Shown here one piece after another: positions 23,829 to 35,302 of a stretch of DNA of 64,000 nucleotides (position 1 is its first letter; the number at the start of each line of letters is the position of its first letter). The translations under genes were made by a program, and so were the position numbers. The notes under the pieces were generated by a model. It did not search any database. It was not told the DNA's origin and worked only from the letters and a program-made list of their open reading frames with translations. Source of the stretch: Siphonodentalium dalli (taxonomy: Eukaryota > Mollusca > Scaphopoda > Gadilida > Siphonodentaliidae); contig CP136061.1 of assembly GCA_032622095.1 (NCBI GenBank), forward strand, positions 173,357,107-173,421,106. Direction: 5' to 3'.

Positions 23829-24830
23829 TAAGGGACCGTAGCGAAATGCAAAAAACGATACCGACCGATAACCGACCGATAGCCGATGTACATCGGTTAA
23901 ATCATCGGTCGACCGATCCGACCGACGTGAAAAACGACCGATGGTTCGACCGATGGCGTACATCATTTGACCGATGGCGTACATCGGTCGACCGATGACG
24001 ACGTTCAAAATAACCGATGGTTGACCGATGGACTTAAATTACGACGCCATAACGTCATGTTTGTAAGCCAGTGCTATGACCATCGCTCTTCGCATCCAGA
24101 TAAACGTACAGGTAATAATCCGTCACCAGCTACCAGCATTCGAATGCATGTGTCCACGAAGGAAACGGAGCAACTAGACGGGAGATTTCTCGCCCCGACG
24201 GTGATTTTGTGTTTGGGACGACTTGTCTCATGTGGACGCGTCATATAATAATTCTTGGTTGGGATTTGTATGGGTTATTTTATTCGTATTTATAAAAAAA
24301 TCATATTGAATTCTATCTTGACTTTCATTATCACTTCAATTAATCCTTGTGTGCGGGAATATAAGGACTTCCTTGACGAGACGGCGCACGTGCATGGAAA
24401 AATGTTTTGTAAACACAATCATAACTGTCCGCTAAATGCAGTGTTCTTATGACAAAACATTGTTAAAGTCATTTGAAACACTCCGACAGGGTGATAAAAT
24501 AGAAATGGAGAATAATCTAGCTCAAATTAGTAATTTTTACAAATGTATCCAAATTGACAACAAATCAAGCCGTCATTCTTATCTATGAATTAAATACAGT
24601 GACGCTCGATATCTAGTGAAATAAATTTATCTCAGATAGAATTAAACTGTTGTGTCCCGAACGGCAAGTACACTGCGGCCGAACGGCATGTACACCGGGG
24701 ATAGATTTCTGGTTTGTATCGTCTTTTTTTCGAGTTTATACGAAGGTTAGTATTTTTAATTAAAGGAAATTTAAATTTGTACATAACATCGGATTTTGTG
24801 GTCATTATGACGAATCACATTTATATTTAA

Positions 24831-25299
24831 AGGTACTCAATCCGATAAAACTCCTCTCAGTTACTATTTCAATGGCTTCGGGGGTCAAAAATATTTGATT
24901 CGAGTCGAGGAAGTCACCCATCAAAGCTCAGATTTGTTAGATATCGATTTTAGAAATCTATTATTTTTCATTATCGGGAATACTATCTGGCCCAGAACTC
25001 AGTCAAAATTGCGATAAAATTACCACTTGATTTTAGAGTTATCCATCCTTGTCTGTTTGAATAGATTTGGAGTACACATCCAGAGCAGATTACGGCAGTT
25101 ATTAGTACTCATCTCGAGTTAATAAAAAATTTCAAAAATCAATATCTAATAACTCTGAGCTTTGTTTGATGGGTTCCTCGACTCGAATCAAATATTTTTT
25201 ACCCCCAAAGCCAAAGAAATAGTAATATAGGACCCTCTGATCGGATTGTTGTTGTTGGAATCTGTTGAGATGGGGACCCTCTTTATGGATTGAGTACCT
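24831..25299. mobile_element. Second copy of the TTAA-flanked MITE
   Basis: Flanked by TTAA (24827-24830, 25300-25303) with AGGTACTCAATCCG-type ends. It is the reverse complement of the copy at 11423-11876 over nearly its full length, differing by small indels. The paired 'ccaaagccattgaaatagta'-type internal segments also make it partly palindromic. Confidence 0.9.
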
Positions 25300-26619
25300 T
25301 TAACCCCACTGTTTCAACGATCTAACGATTTTAATGGGACTTTGTTGTCAAACATAAAAATACCGATGCATCGTTCCCGCGCGCATGCCATCATGCACGT
25401 CGACATACACCTGTCAATAATCCCGGATTATTTAGTGAGATTTTATTCTCTGCTTTAATTGGTTGGCTGTGGGAGGAGCTTACCGATATTTTGTTCTAAT
25501 GTGGTATACTTTGACACCATAACCGAGAATTAGTAAATTCAATTATTCCCATGTTTTATTCGAGTGGCTATTATATGGACAAATGAGCATATTAAATACA
25601 ACTGTAATATTCTCAATCCATATGTGGCATATCCATTGCCCAGAGAAAATTAACTACGAGCGCCCGAAACTGGAAATGTGCAACATTTTACGATGTCATT
25701 ACTCGGTTTGACGTATGGGTGTATTCTGCACATACTCCAAACAGATTCCCAATTTGTAACATACCCAAGCTACGGGACATAACTCTAATCCATACATGCC
25801 AAGTTTCATAAATACATTTCGGCGTATTGAAGGAACAAACACGTGAAACAAACAAGTCGAAACGTGAAATATGTACCTATTTAAGCACTGTATCAATAAG
25901 TAATGATTAATAGTGTAGTGAACCCAAACATAGCGTGTTGGAATTGATGTTTTCAATAGTAGAATTCGGTACGATTAAAAAAATTAGTTATTTATTTTGT
26001 GCGCTCAATTTATTTTATTTTAAAAGTCTTTTTCTTAACGTCTAAGGGAAGCGGTGCACTCATACTGGTGCCCCGTTTCACGGAAAGCCGATTAATTTAG
26101 CACAATTCTAATCATCCATATCCGGTCTATTGCAAATCCACATAAACAAACCATGTGGACGCTTTATTCAATTGGTGTATAAACCATGCATCATTTTATT
26201 TTGTTATATATATCCATTTACGTATATTGCCACAAAAAGTGAGTAAAACCCTTGAATGGGAAATTGTTAATCTCCGTTATTTTTGCGCACGTCTGTATAT
26301 CTCAAACGCCAGGTGCATCAGGCAGAATACACCCAGACGTCGACTGTGTTGCAATCGACATTATTTGCTACATCGTAACTCTTGTTTGAGTGAACATGAT
26401 TACATGTCACTTTCTCCTCGATTTTCCCTTTGAAGTTTCATCAAAGGTCCACTTGCATGCTGCCGCGGCTTTGTCTTATGGTAACTACGGCATTGAACGT
26501 ATTTGAAATATTTAGGTTCATAAAATCTTTCGCGGCCGAAAAAATACCTCATCACGCAGAAACGCTCTTTATTTTTCATTCTGAAGAAAATTCTGGCACC
26601 GATTTTTATACATTCAATG

Positions 26620-26770
26620 ACAGTGAATCGTCGGCAAAGATCAATGCAATCGTTTTCAATGCACTAGGCCCTACTACAGTGTGTCATTTGACTGCTGTCC
26701 GAAAGTTTTCATAAATCTTCACAATTGAGTCTATTGAGTTGCCGTGATTGCGCGAAAATCTATATAGGTC
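26620..26770 (+). repeat. Direct duplication, first copy (second at 29325-29470)
   Basis: The stretch containing 'aatgcaatcgttttcaatgc' and 'tgtccgaaagttttcataaa' recurs with about ten per cent difference at 29325-29470, both within the 6.3-kb element. A second shared stretch, 'ttataaacacaatt' followed by 'ctaattac' and 'gagatctaggcctat', continues to about 26935 and 29585. The element therefore contains an internal duplication with about 2.7 kb between copies. Confidence 0.7.
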
Positions 26771-27554
26771 AATATTCTTCCGTAAGAAATATTACACTTC
26801 GCGAATGGGAAGTCATGAGGCGATCAAGAATGACGCATTCATTTATAAACACAATTCAATTCTTCGATTATTTTACCGTATATATGGGTAAATAAATATC
26901 TAATTACTGATTGAGATCTAGGCCTATAGTGCGCGGGCCCAGGGATTTTTGCCTATTTTGGGAATGGGTCAGGGTCCGTTCGAATTGGGAAAAATGTGTC
27001 TTTACAGACCAAAATTGGAAATTTTCCATTGTTTTAGAAAAATTAAATTAATCCCCGTTACACACAAGTAAATAGTAATAATACCGTAATTTTCGGTGTA
27101 TAACGCAACTTAAACACAGGTAGGCTAACCCAAAGATGGAGTAAAATTCCAGCCCATTGAGGTCTATTTCTCAGCCTCAGGTAAGTTGAAAATTCATAGA
27201 CACAACGGAAGGATTCAAGCCGTCCACCAAACTTCGAAGGAAAAACGGTAATGAAACACCCAAGGATGGATAGGTATCTAGTTGTAATTAAATAAATAAA
27301 ATAAAATAGTTAATACCAAATCAATGTTTCCGTGTTATCATTCCAATATTGAGGTACCGGTACGGTACTACTCTCGGGCTCCAAATAAACGTGCTGACCC
27401 GCTGGCAGACCCAAATGCAGGGGAGAATTCCCAGCAAATGTTTATAAAATAACAGTGAGGACGTGAAATTTTTATATTTTATACATAACTCGGCAAGCTT
27501 GTTCTTCTCCGCAAGATTATCTATTATATATTTTGAAAGATCTGTGTATGTGTT

Positions 27555-27557
<3 letters not shown>

Positions 27558-27585
<28 letters not shown>

Positions 27586-27586
27586 T
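27558..27586 (+). repeat. (TG)n microsatellite
   Basis: A run of about 14 TG dinucleotides, preceded by degenerate TG/TTTG units. Confidence 0.9.
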
Positions 27587-27589
27587 TGA

Positions 27590-28391
27590 AATCGATGGAA
27601 TCCAAAACGACTAAGCCAATTTCGATGAAACTTGGTATTTGGATGTGTTTTCGGCCGGAGACGAACATAGGCATATTTATTTGTCCGTGCGAGGTCAACT
27701 TTTCACGTGCGGAGGTCAAATCTATTTTTACGCCGTTTTTGCGCTAATATATTTCAGTTCGGTGCTCACAAATCGATTCGATATAGCGCGAATAATAAAT
27801 TGCCAGTCATATAATTTGCACGGTTAGAATCTGTGTGGCTTCATCTTTCCAACGATATATAATATGTATGTATCCGTTTTAGTTATCTGCCTCAATTATT
27901 AGGTACAAGTGGTACGATGCTTTTATCGGGATAAAATCAATGCGTAATTTCTATGACGTCGTCAGAGGTCATAAAGTTAGATTACGTTAACTCTCACCCT
28001 GCCGATGCATTTGACTGTGTCGCGTTAACTCATCACCGGCCGAGGTATCCGCAAATGACATTGGGCTATATATCTCGGAAACGGGTGTAGCTATCGACTT
28101 GAAATTTGGTATGTGAATGTATCTTGCCCCGGATACGAATTTTATCGGGTCGCCGAGCACGTGCGACGCCAGCTTCGCGCATGCGCAGACGAGATCTCGG
28201 AAACGGGTTGAGATATTGACTTTAAATTTGGCATGTGAATGTATCTTGCCCCGGATACGAATTTTATCGGGTCGCCGAGCACGTGCGACACCAGCTTCGC
28301 GCATGCGCAGACCAGATCTAGGAAACGGGTGGAGCAATCGACTTGAAATTTGGTTTTTTAATAGCCCGGACGAAGTCGGGTCACCTTCTAG
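27590..28391 (+). mobile_element. Helitron-like remnant with 3' hairpin and CTAG end
   Basis: The 3' end reads GCCCGGACGAAGTCGGGTC, a short GC hairpin, then ACCTTCTAG followed by T. A hairpin a few bases before a CTRR end next to T is the Helitron 3' signature. Upstream (28060-28350) a unit of about 120 bp containing 'ggaaacgggt', 'tgaatgtatcttgccccgga' and 'gccgagcacgtgcgac' is present twice plus a partial copy. A related but diverged copy begins near 27600 ('gatgaaacttggtatttgga'). No Rep/helicase coding and no certain 5' TC end were seen. Confidence 0.5.
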
Positions 28392-30104
28392 TATATATAT
28401 ATATATATTATTTTTTTTGACAAAAAGTGTCCGCCATGTTCTCGCAGCGAAACAACATTTTTTTATACAGAAATTCCCTAAAGACAGTGCGTAATGAGGC
28501 CCCGATGTTTGAGTTTTTACATATTAAAAACATATCAAATTAAATGCTCCTTAATATGGAAATTTGCGCACATATTATTGGATAATTAACTAAGAACGCT
28601 CTTTATGTCTGTTTCTCAGAAAATGAATTAACATCGTGGAAATTGAGACTTACCTCGTCATCAGTTGTGACACACCCCTTGCATGTGAGAGCTCGTCACT
28701 GCGAACACTCCCATTTTATTGACGATTTGTTGACTTTCTTTTTGGTATAAGCATGACCTTCGAAACATAATTTGTCACCACCACGATTGTTCTTAATCAG
28801 TTCCATGATTGAAGATATGATTCCATGATAACTTTGCTAAGGTTATATAGCTGTCTAGAGTTCACTCACTAGAATTCATACTGTGATCATAATTGTCACA
28901 ACATTGTTTCAACTGCGTTGATGTCCCAAACTATCGTCAAAACACTCTTTCATGTTTGTCAGAACACGCTTTCGTGTCTGTCAAAACATTACATCGGCTG
29001 AGTTGACATAGCTTGAGATGGCCTCACTGACCAGGCTTCACTGATCAGTCAAAACATTCTTTGATTCTTTTGATTTTATTAGCAGGGTGGGGAAATTTCC
29101 GGTGGGTAAATGTCCGGGTGGGGCGCTTCCCAACTATAAAGTAACATTTTATTACACTTTCAATGATCCATATATTTTATAAAACCTCTAAAATAAAATT
29201 GTTGGATTATGGCATTATTGAGTGTTTGATTGAGATAATTAAAACGAAAATATCTTGTGCCTAAAAGGAACCCCACACTGGCACAGTAATAGATGTGTAT
29301 TCCGGTAAGCACGCGAACATGACTGATTCGTCGGCAAAGATCAATGCAATCGTTTTCAATGCAGAAGGACCTATTATGTACAGCTGGTCATTTGACAACT
29401 GTCCGAAAGTTTTCATAAAACTTCACAATTGAGTCTATTAAGTTGCCGTCATTTGAATGCGGGAAAGTCAGGTAGCGATTATACAAATAAACTGATAAAG
29501 TATGACGCATTCATTTATAAACACAATTAAATTCTTTCTCGGTATGGGTAAATACATGTCTAATTACGGATTGAGACCTAGGCCTATCGGACTAGGCTAT
29601 GATAGTAAGTGATTTCTCTCAAACACTATTTTGCGTGTATAACTATAGATAAACTATAGTGCATGGATAAATATGTATATTATGCTCAGCGCGATAGTCA
29701 TTCGAATTGACTTTATAAGCATAGATTTCAAGGTTATATGCACGAGTATCGCTTCCATCGGTCGTTTCATCGGTCATTCTATCGGTTCCATCGGTTATTC
29801 ATCTGTTCCATCGGTTATTCATCGGCGACTGATACGACGACGTTACAGCGACGTCGCCAAAACACGACTGACACCCGTGTTTTGCGACGTCGCTGTAACG
29901 TCGTCGTATCAATCGCCGATGAATAACCGATGGAACCGATAGAATTACCGATGAAACGACCGATGGAAGAGATAGAATGACCAATGGAACAGATAGAATG
30001 ACCGATGGAACAGATAGAATGACCGATGAATTTATTACAATCGGTCATCGGTCGGTATCGGTTATCGGTCGGTATCGGTTTTTGCATTTCGCGACGGTCC
30101 CTAA

Positions 30105-31142
30105 ATGGTCATTAAATTTTGTTCAAATGACAATATGAGATGCACATGATCTGCGCAAGTAAATGTGCCAAGATATATCGAAATTAACTGGTCAAGTTCG
30201 AAGTAGGTACACAGAAGGAGTTGTTGTTAGCTCCGAAAATATTGTTCTTGTATGATTACTAAAGTTCATTTTCACTGCGCGTTAACTTAGGGATATCCAC
30301 TGGTAAATTCGCCAAATTGTGATGTGAAAAATCACAGAAATGACTAAGTAAAACTTGGTTTATGTCTTATTTGAAATGCCTGTGTCAATGCATGGAGCAG
30401 TGAAAATGCATGGAGCAGTGAAAATGCACACAACGTCCGCTGTTGGTGTTAATAAGGACGCCGTGTTGTTCTAACTCTATATATACCATATGCCATATAT
30501 ATCTGTTCTCAAATAAAACTGTTTGGAAATTTGATCCCCCCCCCTCATTCATCACAAGACCATATAAAAACTAATTATTTTAATACATTGAGTAACACAT
30601 TTTGACAATTCAATAAAGTTTTGATTGTAAAGTTGGACAAAGATTTTAGATTTTTTCTTCACGTCCCAACGTCATGCAAATTCAGCCCAATATTGTGGGC
30701 CCGGGGATTGCTTAGATTAATACCCAAATAAATTTTGTATGTAAAGCACATTGAGTATAGTCTCCACAATATAATCGAAAAATACAAAGGAATGGACACA
30801 TGATTCAATCTAAATGGTTTATTTAAAAAACATTCCTGCCAAGAAATGCCCACTGATTACGTGTGCAGAAAATATGTACCTGCGAACACGTGTTGTTGTC
30901 ATGTGGGGCGCGCAATGGCCCGTACAGAAACTGCACATCCTTGTTAATCATCCCTGCTACATTAGCAGCATATTAGATCTAGTGTGCAAAATATTTCTAA
31001 CCTCATTGTTCACATTAGCATAGCTTAGTATTCATACTGGGTATAGATTTATCCCAGTCTGCCCATGGTAATGTCCAAAAATCTAAGTTAGCACAGGTTA
31101 GAGATTAGAGATTTATTTACAAATCCCCCATGTATGGACCAT
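30105..31142. other. Gene-free stretch
   Basis: Contains the short tandem 'tgcatggagcagtgaaaa' (twice, about 30388-30424). No supported gene. Confidence 0.5.
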
Positions 31143-31146
31143 TTAA

Positions 31147-31537
31147 CCCTTTACCCAACAAACCGGCCAAAACCGGCCAAATAAAGCTTCAACAGCCTAA
31201 AATATCTTCGGTCTGTCTCAATAGAACCATACAAATATGGATATCATTGGAACCGGCTCCTTGACCACATTGTGATAGTTACAGTTATGCCCTGTGCCAA
31301 TGCATTCTCTTATATATGCGAGTCGACCATAGGTCGCCTCGCATATATAAGAGGATGCATTGGCCTAAAAAAAATCTTTTTTAACACTTTTTACCATTTT
31401 TTCTTACATTCTTTAACAATTTTATAATTTTTAATGTGTTAAGCCAATGCATTCTCTTATATATGCGAGGCGACCTATGGTCGACTCGCATATATAAGAG
31501 AATGCATTGGCACAGGGCCCTTCTGTTGGGTAAAGGG
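31147..31537. mobile_element. piggyBac-like MITE (391 bp) with two long hairpins
   Basis: Ends are CCCTTTACCCAACA and its exact reverse complement, flanked by TTAA (31143-31146, 31538-31541). This matches piggyBac tips and target. Inside are two almost perfect hairpins of about 69 bp (31296-31364 and 31443-31511), each running from GCCAATGCATTCTCTTATAT to its complement. Because each hairpin is palindromic, the two are also both direct and inverted repeats of one another. Their central bases differ in orientation (gagtcgaccatagg against gaggcgacctatgg). Confidence 0.9.
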
Positions 31538-31541
31538 TTAA

Positions 31542-32070
31542 TGACTTTCACATCTGGGTTTTATTCTCAGTTCAGACCACCAATCCTATGCTAAAGGCTT
31601 TTATGGCCCTGATAAGGTCCCCTGGAATCTATTCTGCTTATGATCCATTCACTTGGAGTAATTCGCAAGTTAAAGCTGCTTTTTTTCTGTGGAATTGAGT
31701 CAGTGCAGGGATTTAATAACAAGAAGTTGTTCTTGTTTGGTGAATTAAAATGTTGTGTTGTTGGCTTTTTTCATGGCACGGTAAGTGACTACATGCATTT
31801 AAATATATCGACAATTAAGAATTTAAGACACGAGAAAATGGTGACTTTTGTCAATTTCCTTTCCAAAATTGAACCTTAAACATTTCATAATGATAGTATT
31901 ATGGGTTTTACATTGAAATTAAGGGTTAATTAATTATTCAGTTATTCATTCATGTATAGTTATATATAGAATCTTTTGTCAGTTTTCATATCTCAAGGCT
32001 CGAGTGCAACAAACTCGCATTCGGTTTATTTAAGTTCTTGGGTAATTAGAAGTCATAATTATTATCAATT
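31542..32070. other. Gene-free stretch
   Basis: A 79-codon plus-strand frame (31640-31879) has no recognised motif. Otherwise AT-rich. Confidence 0.35.
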
Positions 32071-32274
32071 TATACACCCGGCAGAGACGGGAGTGAATGG
32101 CTCAAAGACTCTTTGCGATATATATGAGCTATAATTTTCACTAAATATATGATGTATAACAATAGCTCAAAACAACATATTTACAATTATGTACACTGAA
32201 AACATAAGTATATATGGACGGAAGCAATTTTGATATCGTAATTGTACAGGAAGTGGGCGAGCCATGAAGACCGC
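32071..32274 (+). repeat. Direct repeat, copy 1 (about 204 bp)
   Basis: Begins TATACACCCGGCAGAGACGG and ends GCGAGCCATGAAGACCGCC. The second copy is at 32775-32990 in the same orientation. Differences include a 13-bp segment near the end and 'cggcagagacggg' against 'cagcagagagggg'. The pair lies just downstream of the DIRS-like recombinase, so it might be part of that element's terminal repeats, though this is not shown. Confidence 0.85.
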
Positions 32275-32774
32275 CCACCCCTGAGACAGACAGTTATACA
32301 CCGTATTATACGAGTATACATGCATATTGCAAAGATATTCAAAGTACATGGTGATAGTCCAGATTATGAAAAACCAAATGGTTACTGAAACCAATAGTGG
32401 AGCAGGGGAGGGGGTGGGTGATAAAAGTTTTTGGCGTGAGCCGGTGTTTACTATTGTAGAAAAGGAGTGACGCTATCTCTGGCTATTTCAACTCCCTCCG
32501 ATTAACGTTGTCCAATCCATTGACTCAAAACAAAAGAGATTAATTAAGCGGCCGTGTGATTGGTCGAAAAAAAAGCCTCTCCGCAGAGTGCAAGAGCCGG
32601 AGGTCACGAAGTTCAATTTACTGTAATAATTTTAAGTTGATGTAAACAATGCTGGCCTACTTTCGAAGCATAGATTCCAACCCGACTGCAGTTCTGAGCG
32701 GCCGCTTGAATTAAGGCTCCCGTCTCTGCCGTATGCATAAAGGCAACCAAACACGATGCATTTGATTGCATATG

Positions 32775-32990
32775 TATACACCCAGCAGAGAGGGGAGTGA
32801 ATGGCTCAAAGACTCTTTGCGATATATGAGCTATAATTTTCACTAAATATATGATGTATAACAATAGCTCAAAACAACATATTTTCAATTATGTACACTG
32901 AAAACATAAGTATATATGGACGGAAGTAATTTTGATATCATATTGTGTATAAAAAACTGTACAGGAAGTGGGCGAGCCATGAAGACCGCC
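32775..32990 (+). repeat. Direct repeat, copy 2 (about 216 bp)
   Basis: Second copy of the unit at 32071-32274. After it the sequence runs into C/A-rich DNA with duplicated 'gtgacagtccaggcccagca' words (33129 and 33271), then into the recombinase end. Confidence 0.85.
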
Positions 32991-33512
32991 AAAGCCGGCA
33001 CTTGCTCACCCAAGAATGGAATCCCAAACCCCCGACAACAACAGAAACCCCCGACAACAACAAAACCGTCCTCTCAAGAATATGCCTCCCTGAAGCCCGG
33101 GCGAAGAGTACACCAGAAAGGCCAATGTGTGACAGTCCAGGCCCAGCAGGACTCCTCTAATTTAGATGGAGACTCCACTACCTGGCTTCAGGGAGGGAAG
33201 GTTGTGTAAAGCCACAAGTACAACTATACACTAAAGTAACAGATCACGGAGCTCCATCAAGTTTCCAAAAGTGACAGTCCAGGCCCAGCAAGACTGACAA
33301 GTGTTTCTGAGTTGAATGGTAACCATGAGTATCAGGGTTGGAGAAGGGTGGAGTCCTACCCATGAAAGCCAAACATCCGCTCTGTATTACTTGAGATTCC
33401 CCCAAAAGAAGCTTCAAGTGAATGCCCCAAATATTCCTAGACCTATCATGAGAATGCTCGACCAGGCCCAGCAGGCCGAGCGGTGACTATCAGTGTAAAC
33501 GTTGAGGATTCA

Positions 33513-34522
33513 CTATAAAGGGGGGCTGCGGATGTAAAGCTTAAATGCATCGGACTTCCATCTTCCCATCATACGAATCTGAGCATCAGAAAAACCTTGT
33601 GTGGCAGCCCAAGAACATCCACCTATTCGAAAACTGTGTCCTTGAATAAATTTGGTAACAGACCTAGGCTGTGCAAGCTATGATTAAGTTGTTCTATAAA
33701 TTGAGAACGGAGAACTGGGGAACCGTCCGAGTTAATGAAAAGTGGTCCCGACTGAGGGGCCAAGTTGCTGCGATTCTGTAAGTAAGAACGCAGTTTAAGA
33801 CATGGGCAGCAAGGTGTATTTGGAATAGATGGTAGAGTGATGAGATGAGGTTTGCCCGAAGAATGTTTGAAAGAGTGGAATATTACAGTTATTCTACCAT
33901 GATCAATGTTCGAGGAGTCGATGTCACCAATTTGTAGTACCCCAGTTTGAGTTTTGAGTGACCGGGGGCAAATTTCAGCCACCCGGGCCAGTGCGTATAA
34001 GGCAAACATAAACAATGCCTCGAAGAGCTGGCAAATATATAGGCTGTCGGTGCAGCCAGGTAGTGATTGTACACTTTTATGCAGTATTGGGAGGGTAATT
34101 GGAAGACGAGCGTCCACCGATGGTTTTAAACGGCGGACTCCCGCTAAAACTTTCCGAACTATGAATAGCTGAGTGGGGTCTTGAAAACCGCGTATTTTAT
34201 GGATGTAAGCCAAAGCTGACAGTGTGGAAGCAATGGATTTAAACGCGTAATTCTGATTGTATAAGTAGGCCACAAACCAACAGATAATGTTACCATTAAA
34301 TGGAGGGGAGGGGTCCAACTGTAGTTCATTGCAAAAGACAGAGAATTTTGATAAAGCGCTCTCATAAGCTGATCGCGTTGAGGGGGCGATGACGTTACCC
34401 AACAGAAGATTCAATGTTTGATTAACTTGTGGAGATGGAGATCCGGTGAAATCGGCAGAGGGTCGGACTGACAATGTGGTGCCAGCCGCTTGAAGGTTGA
34501 TACCTGTAAACGAGAAAGACAA
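33513..34522 (-). pseudogene. DIRS-like tyrosine recombinase, frameshifted near its end
   Basis: This is the integrase-type tyrosine recombinase of a DIRS/Ngaro-group retroelement, which integrates a circular DNA copy by site-specific recombination. The main frame (34522-33623, 299 codons) has a SAM-like core-binding region with 'IAPSTRSAYESALSKFSVFC' near residues 45-65. The first catalytic arginine lies in LYALARVAEI at about residue 180. The frame then stops early. The adjacent frame, to the stop at 33513, carries the H-x-x-R box (GHSFRIGG) and the terminal nucleophile region (GRWKSDAFKLYIR). All four expected catalytic positions are therefore present, but split by one frameshift near 33650. 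Its start overlaps the end of the RNase H frame, as is usual in DIRS elements. Confidence 0.88.
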
Positions 34523-35300
34523 TCGGCTAATTTATTGGCTTTACCCGGTACGAATTTGGCTCTGAAATGGATATTCTCACGCAAACAAATAAGCACTAGT
34601 TTCCGAAGGAGCTGTAATATGTGCGTATCCCAGGTGCTTATTAATGATGGTGACAATGGCTTGGTTGTCGGAGAAAAAGAGCACTCGTATATTTCTTAGC
34701 TTGTAACCCCAGATGTACAAAGCTACCACGATGGGCTAGAGTTCTAGAATTGAAATGTGATACATGGACATATCCCCATCCCAAGCATGTGAAAACCATT
34801 CAGAGCCAAACACGGCACCACAGCCGAGGGAAGAAGACGCATCTGTGTATAAGCACAATTTAGGACTTGAGATCCATTGCTGGTCCAGAAAGAGGTTTTT
34901 CCCATTGAAATTGTCAAGGAAAACCAGCCAAAGGCGGAGGTCTGCTTTAGTATTTTGGTTAAGTTTTATTTGGTGATACGGTTTTTTGATTTTAAGAGTT
35001 AGGTTAATGAGGCCAGGTACTATGACTGTACAAGTAAAGTTTAAGAGGCTGATAAGTGACTGAAGTTGCTTAAGGGTCACCTTCGTGCATTGCAAAAATT
35101 GCGTGATCAACGATTTGCATTTGGTTAACTTATCAGCTGGAAGATGAGCTGACATGTCTGTGGAATCCAATTCAATGCCCAAGAATGACATGCAATTAGC
35201 TGGTGGAAAGGTTTTCTCGGATGAAATAGGTGCCCCGACAGTGTTGCAGAGTTTGATAAATTTAGATAGATGCTTTGCGCATTCTTCCTCGGTGCGATAT
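34450..35300 (-). pseudogene. DIRS-like reverse transcriptase C-terminus and RNase H, truncated and broken
   Basis: The minus-strand frame from about 35295 reads the end of a reverse transcriptase (CAKHLSKF, then FLGIELDSTDM, then VTLKQLQSLISLLNF), typical of DIRS elements. An RNase H domain follows, with LCLYTDASSSLGCGAVFG holding the first acidic residue, ISILEL the glutamate and FFSDNQAIV the next aspartate. The last part is KFVPGKANKLADCLSR. A stop after ISILEL (near 34736) and a frameshift near 34640 break it. The palm with the YxDD box is absent: DIRS similarity ends at about 35302, where the inverted PIN-like copy begins. Together with the recombinase, this is a 5'-truncated DIRS-like remnant. 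The exact group (DIRS1, Ngaro or PAT) is not resolved. Confidence 0.85.
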
Positions 35301-35302
35301 TT

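Larger units (their letters stand above)
23832..30101. mobile_element. Second large Harbinger-like family, 6.3 kb, TAA target duplication
   Basis: The left end begins GGGACCGTAGCGAAATGCAA. The right end is its reverse complement, with one mismatch in the first 20 bases and similarity extending over about 45 bp. TAA flanks both ends (23829-23831, 30102-30104). The first about 190 bp and the last about 360 bp consist largely of CCGATGG, ACCGATCG and ATCGGTC words. The interior holds a 469-bp TTAA-flanked MITE, a TG microsatellite, a Helitron-like 3' end and an internal duplication. Modules at about 26220-26600 match family A at about 18230-18460 and 19415-19500. No transposase is visible. Confidence 0.85.

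Noticed and set aside
28117-28494. 125-codon plus and 116-codon minus frames at the tandem units
   Set aside because: Both are generated by a GC-rich tandem unit read on opposite strands, so neither has independent coding support.
32071-32990. The two direct repeats as LTRs of a retrotransposon
   Set aside because: Only 0.5 kb separates them, with no primer-binding site, polypurine tract or coding sequence between, and no TG...CA ends.
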